19,035 nucleotides of DNA from Bacteroidota bacterium. GTDB lineage: Bacteria; Bacteroidota; Bacteroidia; Cytophagales; Cyclobacteriaceae. Under the pieces are notes generated by a model. The model was not told the DNA's origin. It saw only the letters and a list, made by a program, of their open reading frames with translations, and did not search any database. Positions within the stretch are counted from its first letter, which is position 1. Each line of letters starts with the position of its first letter. Made by a program: the position numbers and the translations under genes. This document shows, in pieces, positions 15,367 to 19,035 of the stretch. The DNA lies in contig JAEYXN010000232.1 of the NCBI GenBank assembly GCA_023431285.1, positions 1 through 19,035 of the forward strand. The letters run 5' to 3'.

Positions 15367-15903
15367 TTAATTTGATCCACGTTCTTCAAGTGCCTTAACC
15401 AGGCCAGCCACTTTGCTCGAACTTCCACTCGTAAGAGCAGAAATAAGATTCTTGGCAGGAGATTGCAGCAATGCGATAACGTCGCCAATGAGCTCGTTCT
15501 TAGACTTAAGCTCGCTTAGCATTGTGAGGTTCTCATCCCCAACGAAGAGGTCTGAGTTGATAGAAGCTGCCTTCAATACGGGCTTGCCTTCAATTTTCGA
15601 ACGGAACTCCTTAATGATCTTTGCCGGAGCATTTCCAATTTCCTTGGAGAACAATACTCCTGAGAAACCTTTCAATGCTGGAAAGATTGGGGAGAAATCC
15701 GTACCCTCCTGTTTTTCGAGCGCTTTCTGAATCAATGTGTTTTTATACACTTTGTATTCGATCCCGCTTTTGAAACAGAGTCTTCTGAAGTTATTCACCT
15801 GAGCAACGGTAAAACCGCTTGCATCAGTGATATAGAAGTGGGCGTGATTGGCAAACTTCTCTGAAAGCTCTTCAATGATCTGTGCTTTTTCTTCTCTGGT
15901 CAT
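15367..15903 (-). CDS. rplJ: 50S ribosomal protein L10
   Basis: This 178-residue protein is the base of the ribosomal stalk. Family features include an N-terminal helix (MTREEKAQIIEELSEKFANH), the FYITDASGFTVAQVNNFRR strand-helix segment, YKVYKNTLIQKALEK, and a C-terminal helix ending KVAGLVKALEERGSN that binds L7/L12 dimers. In Escherichia coli the L10-L12 complex represses translation by binding a long rplJ leader. Here the rplA-rplJ gap is only 11 bases, so any such site would have to lie inside rplA. The gene is part of a compact run from secE to rplL. Confidence 0.97.
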   Translation of the reverse strand: MTREEKAQIIEELSEKFANHAHFYITDASGFTVAQVNNFRRLCFKSGIEYKVYKNTLIQKALEKQEGTDFSPIFPALKGFSGVLFSKEIGNAPAKIIKEFRSKIEGKPVLKAASINSDLFVGDENLTMLSELKSKNELIGDVIALLQSPAKNLISALTSGSSSKVAGLVKALEERGSN

Positions 15904-15914
15904 GTGTTTAATTC

Positions 15915-16613
15915 TTAAATGCCAGCAATCGAGTTTGTATCAATGGAGATCCCAGGACTCATTGTTGTCGAAATAGTGATACTTCTGAAGTAAGCACCTT
16001 TCGCAGAGGCTGGTTTCAGCTTTGACACAACATTGATCATTTCTGCAGCATTGTCCCGGATTTTATCCGCGGGGAAGGAAGCTTTGCCAATGCCAACATG
16101 GATGATACCTTGTTTATCAATTTTGAAGTCGATTTTACCTGCTTTTACTTCTTTCACAGCTTTACCGACTTCGAGCGTAACAGTTCCTGATTTAGGATTC
16201 GGCATAAGTCCGCGCGGACCGAGTACTTTACCCAGTTTACCGACCTTTGCCATTACAGTAGGTGTACAGATGATCACATCGATATCTGTCCAGCCACCTT
16301 CAATTTTCTGGATATAGTCGTCCAGACCGACGTGATCCGCACCCGAGTCCTTTGCATCCTGAACTTTGTCAGGAGTACACAGTACTAGTACACGCACCGT
16401 TTTACCAATGCCGTGAGGCAGAGATACAACACCACGCACCATCTGGTCGGACTTCTTAGGGTCCACCCCCAGGCGGATGTCGAGGTCCACGGACGAATCG
16501 AACTTCGTGAAAGAAATGTCTTTCAGCATCTTCGTCGCGTCTTCAAGCGAGTATTCCTTATCAAGGTTGAACTTCGCCAGGACTGCTTTTCTGTTCTTGG
16601 AGATTTTCGCCAT
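15915..16613 (-). CDS. rplA: 50S ribosomal protein L1
   Basis: This 232-residue protein has the standard L1 length. It starts MAKISKNRKAVLAKFNLDKE and contains the family segments FTKFDSSVDLDIRLGVDPKK, LCTPDKVQDAKDSGADHVG, and the signature-like VLGPRGLMPNPKSGTVT region. It ends around PASAKGAYFRSITISTTMSPG followed by a short tail. L1 forms the mobile L1 stalk and helps release tRNA from the exit site. In many bacteria it represses its own rplK-rplA mRNA by binding a leader before rplK. The nusG-rplK gap here is only 7 bases, so no separate leader exists. It starts 8 bases after rplK. Confidence 0.98.
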   Translation of the reverse strand: MAKISKNRKAVLAKFNLDKEYSLEDATKMLKDISFTKFDSSVDLDIRLGVDPKKSDQMVRGVVSLPHGIGKTVRVLVLCTPDKVQDAKDSGADHVGLDDYIQKIEGGWTDIDVIICTPTVMAKVGKLGKVLGPRGLMPNPKSGTVTLEVGKAVKEVKAGKIDFKIDKQGIIHVGIGKASFPADKIRDNAAEMINVVSKLKPASAKGAYFRSITISTTMSPGISIDTNSIAGI

Positions 16614-16621
16614 CGCTTTAA

Positions 16622-17065
16622 CTAGTTATTCCACGGGGGATTTCCTGATACTGTGATACCCATACTTCTCGCAGTTCCAGCGACCATCTTCATTGCTGCT
16701 TCTATTCTGAAGGCATTTAGATCGGGCATCTTTGTTTCTGCAATTGTTTTAACCTGATCCCAGGTAATCGAACCAACCTTTAAACGGTTAGGTTCAGCGG
16801 AGCCTTTCTGCTTTTTCGCAGCATCTAAAATTAACACGGCGGCAGGAGGAGTCTTGATTACAAAATCAAACGTTTTATCGTTGTAAATGCTAATCAAAAC
16901 CGGAAGGATCTGACCTTGCTTGTCCTGCGTACGGGCATTGAACTGCTTACAAAAGTCCATGATATTAAGACCTTTGGAACCCAATGCTGGTCCGATTGGA
17001 GGAGCCGGGTTAGCCTGTCCGCCCTTTACCTGTAATTTCAGATAACCAATAATTTGCTTTGCCAT
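16622..17065 (-). CDS. rplK: 50S ribosomal protein L11
   Basis: This 147-residue protein has the normal L11 length. The N-terminal domain, which contacts the stalk base and stringent-factor site, begins MAKQIIGYLKLQVKGGQANP and continues PPIGPALGSKGLNIMDFCKQ. The C-terminal rRNA-binding domain contains KTPPAAVLILDAAKKQKGS and ends EAAMKMVAGTARSMGITVSG. It sits 7 bases after nusG and 8 before rplA, so the three are almost certainly co-transcribed. Confidence 0.98.
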   Translation of the reverse strand: MAKQIIGYLKLQVKGGQANPAPPIGPALGSKGLNIMDFCKQFNARTQDKQGQILPVLISIYNDKTFDFVIKTPPAAVLILDAAKKQKGSAEPNRLKVGSITWDQVKTIAETKMPDLNAFRIEAAMKMVAGTARSMGITVSGNPPWNN

Positions 17066-17072
17066 TGTTATC

Positions 17073-17630
17073 TTATTCTAACTTTTCAACCTGCATATAA
17101 CTCAATTCGACCGGTGTGTTCCTGCCGAAAATTTTCACCATCACGTTGAGTTTCTTCTTGTCTTCGAATATCTCCTCAACCGTGCCGGTAAATCCGCTGA
17201 ATGGACCATCCATTACTTTCACGGACTCACCTTTGATGAAAGGTGTCTCGAGTTTTTCCTCGAGTTCGTCAATCTCATCAACTTTACCGAGAATCCTGTT
17301 TACCTCTGATTGACGAAGAGGAACGGGATCCTTGGAAGCCCCGGTGCCGTTGTTTCCGAGAAAACCAATCACGCCAGGAATGATATTCACTGCGTGATAA
17401 GCCTCCCCGTTCGAGAGATCTGCAGAGATGAGAACGTAACCGGGAAAGAAGTTGCGCTCACGTACACGCTTCTTCCCGCCTCTCATTTCGTATACTTTTT
17501 CTGAGGGGATCAACACCTGCGGAATGAATTCTGCAAGTTTTGAGCGTTCGATCTCAGTCTCCAGGTAAGACTTTACTTTCTTTTCCTGGCCACTGACGAC
17601 CCTGAGGACATACCATTTCAGTTCGCCCAT
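17073..17630 (-). CDS. nusG: Transcription termination/antitermination protein NusG
   Basis: This 185-residue protein begins with the NGN domain (GELKWYVLRVVSGQEKKVKS from residue 2), which binds the RNA polymerase clamp. A central segment includes the RGGKKRVRERNFFPGYVLI motif. A C-terminal KOW domain (about 130-185) contains KGESVKVMDGPFSGFTGTVE and ends YMQVEKLE. The KOW domain contacts S10 or Rho in well-studied species, and S10 is encoded at the other end of this block. It starts 9 bases after secE. The layout and length are those of ordinary NusG, not of a specialised LoaP/UpxY-type paralogue. Confidence 0.98.
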   Translation of the reverse strand: MGELKWYVLRVVSGQEKKVKSYLETEIERSKLAEFIPQVLIPSEKVYEMRGGKKRVRERNFFPGYVLISADLSNGEAYHAVNIIPGVIGFLGNNGTGASKDPVPLRQSEVNRILGKVDEIDELEEKLETPFIKGESVKVMDGPFSGFTGTVEEIFEDKKKLNVMVKIFGRNTPVELSYMQVEKLE

Positions 17631-17639
17631 ACCCTTTTT

Positions 17640-17831
17640 TTAAAATTCCTGATAAAACCATTGAAGACCGGTCTTGAAAACCCAGTCAATTGCACCAATC
17701 ACTACTGCAAAAATGGTCGACGCTACCAACACCAGGATGGCGCTCCCCTGCAGCTCACTGTACTTAGACCACGTTACTTTCGTGGTAAGCTCCTTCCAGG
17801 ACTCGGTGATATAGGACTTTACCTTTTCCAT
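17640..17831 (-). CDS. secE: Preprotein translocase subunit SecE
   Basis: This 63-residue protein has the short single-span form of SecE. An amphipathic N-terminal helix (MEKVKSYITESWKELTTKVTW) carries the conserved VTWSKYSEL segment (19-27). It is followed by one transmembrane helix at about 29-52 (SAILVLVASTIFAVVIGAID) and a short C-terminus. SecE clamps SecY in the inner membrane. It is the first protein gene after tRNA-Trp and begins 78 bases after the mature 3' end of the tRNA. That gap contains no obvious promoter, so the tRNA and secE operon probably share a transcript. Confidence 0.95.
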   Translation of the reverse strand: MEKVKSYITESWKELTTKVTWSKYSELQGSAILVLVASTIFAVVIGAIDWVFKTGLQWFYQEF

Positions 17832-17909
17832 TTACCAATCGGTTTCAATATTTTAATTCAACGCCGCCACTCATTCAATATCTGAATCAGTATCTGTCGC
17901 TTTTTCTTG

Positions 17910-17982
17910 CACGGGTGGAGAGACTCGAACTCCCAGCCAACGGTTTTGGAGACCGCTACTCTACCAATTGAGCTACACCCGT
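17910..17982 (-). tRNA. tRNA-Trp (anticodon CCA)
   Basis: A 73-base tRNA can be folded on the minus strand. The acceptor stem is ACGGGTG/CACCCGT with discriminator G. The D-arm is GCTCAATTGGTAGAGT. The anticodon arm is GCGGT-CTCCAAA-ACCGT with CCA at the anticodon position. The T-arm is CTGGGAGTTCGAGTCTCTC-like, with the TTCGA loop. The 3' CCA is not encoded, as is common in Bacteroidota. Its position between tuf and secE is the conserved bacterial arrangement. Confidence 0.96.
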
Positions 17983-18037
17983 TTGTGTTATTTGCCGCAA
18001 TACCGGCCCTCTTCACTTTTTGCTTCGTTGGCGTTTT

Positions 18038-18074
18038 CTAACCCACTGAGCCGCACCGCACTATCCCACTTAGC
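18038..18074 (-). repeat. Two tRNA D-arm-like direct repeats in the tRNA-Trp leader
   Basis: On the minus strand GCTAAGTGGGATAG (complement of 18061-18074) and GCTCAGTGGGTTAG (complement of 18038-18051) match at 12 of 14 positions and are 9 bases apart. Both resemble a tRNA D-arm. No anticodon or T-arm follows, so neither is an intact tRNA. They may be remnants of duplicated tRNA genes or a leader structure. Confidence 0.4.
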
Positions 18075-18086
18075 CCAAAAGGACTG

Positions 18087-18113
18087 CAAAAATAGAAGAA
18101 TGACCCTGAAAAT
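18087..18113 (-). promoter_or_regulatory. Probable promoter of the tRNA-Trp-secE-nusG-rplKAJL operon
   Basis: TATTTTTG (complement of 18087-18094) matches the Bacteroidota -7 element TANNTTTG. The base run about 19-20 positions upstream is TTTT rather than TTTG, so the -33 element is weak. It lies between the tuf terminator and the tRNA and would give a leader of about 100 bases. The 12 bases TTTGCAGTCCTT (complement of 18079-18090) are identical to those at the rpsL promoter. Confidence 0.6.
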
Positions 18114-18167
18114 AAAAGTGATCGAAGAAATATAATCTAAAGCACAACAAGAGAGAGGTCAAACTAA

Positions 18168-18202
18168 AAAGCAGAAAGCCAGTTATCCCAGCTTTCTGCT
18201 TT
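18168..18202 (-). terminator. Intrinsic terminator after tuf
   Basis: AAAGCAGAAAGC (18168-18179) and GCTTTCTGCTTT (18191-18202) form a perfect 12-bp stem with an 11-base loop. On the minus strand it is followed by further T residues (TTTTTAGTTT overall). It lies 20 bases after the tuf stop and separates tuf from the tRNA-Trp promoter. Confidence 0.9.
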
Positions 18203-18221
18203 AATATCAAGTCGTTAGCTC

Positions 18222-19035
18222 TTAGTCGAGGATCTCAGTTACCTGACCAGATCCAACAGTACGGCCACCTTCGCGGATAGCGAAGCGAAGACCTTTCTCC
18301 ATTGCAATCTTGTTGATCAGTTCAACCTCGATCGAGATATTGTCTCCAGGCATAACCATTTCAACACCTGCAGGCAGCATAACCTCACCTGTTACGTCCG
18401 TAGTACGGAAGTAGAACTGAGGGCGATATTTATTGAAGAAAGGAGTATGACGACCACCTTCTTCTTTTGAAAGAACGTAAACCTCAGCCTTGAACTTAGC
18501 GTGCGGTGTAACCGAACCCGGCTTACAGATAACCATACCACGACGGATCTGCTCTTTTTCAATACCGCGAAGAAGAAGACCTACGTTATCGCCAGCTTCA
18601 CCTCTGTCAAGGATCTTACGGAACATTTCCACACCAGTGATGGTAGATGCAAGGTTCTCAGCACCCATACCAAGGATCTGTACAGGGTCACCAGTCTTGA
18701 TAACACCACGCTCAATACGGCCAGTAGCAACAGTACCACGACCAGTGATTGAGAATACGTCCTCAACAGGCATAAGGAAGTCTTTGTCGATAAGGCGAAC
18801 AGGAAGCGGAATGTACTCATCAACCGCCTTCATCAGCTCTTCGATTTTTTCAACCCACTTAGGATCGCCGTTCAAACCGCCAAGGGCAGAACCACGAATG
18901 ATCGGAATATCATCTCCAGGGAAATCATAAGATGAAAGAAGTTCACGAACTTCCATTTCAACGAGATCCAAAAGTTCCGGATCGTCTACAAGGTCAACTT
19001 TGTTCATGAAAACTACGAGAGCAGGTACACCTACC
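18222..19035 (-). CDS. tuf: Elongation factor Tu, C-terminal two thirds (5'-truncated by window edge)
   Basis: The frame stays open to the window edge and gives 270 residues ending at TAA (18222-18224). The first visible residues are VGVPALVVFMNKVDLVDD, which include the NKVD guanine-specificity motif of the G domain. RGSALGGL follows. Domain II has FSITGRGTVATGRIERG, and domain III has HTPFFNKYRPQFYFRTTDVT and ends REGGRTVGSGQVTEILD. EF-Tu carries aminoacyl-tRNA to the ribosome. The internal ATG at 19007 is not a start; the P-loop and switch regions lie outside the window. A full protein would be about 395 residues. Its transcript ends at the hairpin that follows, separate from the tRNA-Trp operon. 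Confidence 0.98.
   Translation of the reverse strand, partial: VGVPALVVFMNKVDLVDDPELLDLVEMEVRELLSSYDFPGDDIPIIRGSALGGLNGDPKWVEKIEELMKAVDEYIPLPVRLIDKDFLMPVEDVFSITGRGTVATGRIERGVIKTGDPVQILGMGAENLASTITGVEMFRKILDRGEAGDNVGLLLRGIEKEQIRRGMVICKPGSVTPHAKFKAEVYVLSKEEGGRHTPFFNKYRPQFYFRTTDVTGEVMLPAGVEMVMPGDNISIEVELINKIAMEKGLRFAIREGGRTVGSGQVTEILD

Noticed and set aside
18000..18080. Possible second intact tRNA or a T-box leader ahead of tRNA-Trp
   Set aside because: Only D-arm-like pieces are visible. There is no anticodon arm, no T-arm and no T-box core sequence, so it is reported as repeats only.
1..19035. CRISPR arrays, insertion sequences, prophage or defence genes
   Set aside because: No spaced direct-repeat array and no transposase, integrase, nuclease or toxin-like reading frames were found. 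Apart from the molybdenum operon, all coding capacity is accounted for by core genes.

Overview
This window is a housekeeping region of a Bacteroidota chromosome, most likely of the class Cytophagia. The basis is protein style, the gene order tuf, tRNA-Trp, secE, nusG, rplKAJL, rpoBC, DUF3467, rpsLG, fusA, rpsJ, and a TTTG-N19-TANNTTTG promoter ahead of rpsL. The genus cannot be fixed from sequence alone. There are no transposase, integrase, phage, CRISPR or defence genes, and I do not see an undescribed multi-gene system. The unusual signals are all in short non-coding gaps and in operon layout.

Layout. Bases 1-2360 (plus strand) hold the 3' part of a molybdenum-hydroxylase module. It contains the last 36 residues of an isoquinoline 1-oxidoreductase/xanthine dehydrogenase-type large subunit, a secreted single-haem cytochrome c, an XdhC-family cofactor maturation protein, and a MocA-like cofactor nucleotidyltransferase. 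Together these suggest a periplasmic hydroxylase with a cytosine-dinucleotide molybdenum cofactor that passes electrons to cytochrome c. This module converges on the minus-strand block, and a hairpin at 2365-2392 probably ends both transcripts.

Bases 2414-19035 (minus strand, read right to left) hold the transcription/translation block. It starts with the C-terminal two thirds of tuf, which ends at a strong terminator. A promoter then precedes tRNA-Trp(CCA), followed by secE, nusG, rplK, rplA, rplJ and rplL, packed with gaps of 7-35 bases apart from 78 bases after the tRNA. A 180-base gap rich in secondary structure separates rplL from rpoB, and a 66-base gap with a heptamer repeat separates rpoB from rpoC. 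A strong terminator follows rpoC, then DUF3467, then a 218-base gap with a very good Bacteroidota promoter, then rpsL, rpsG, fusA and rpsJ. The cluster stops after rpsJ and does not run on into rplC and the rest of the S10 operon.

The genes supply RNA polymerase core (beta, beta'), its elongation factor NusG, the L11/L1/L10/L12 ribosomal stalk region, S12/S7/S10, both elongation GTPases and the SecE translocase subunit. The most notable signals are: a 12-base identity spanning the -7 element and start region of the two promoters; a REP-like rod hairpin in the rplL-rpoB gap; heptamer microrepeats in front of both rpoB and rpoC; two tRNA D-arm-like direct repeats in the tRNA-Trp leader; and the rpsJ break. 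No gene-free stretch exceeds 300 bases.
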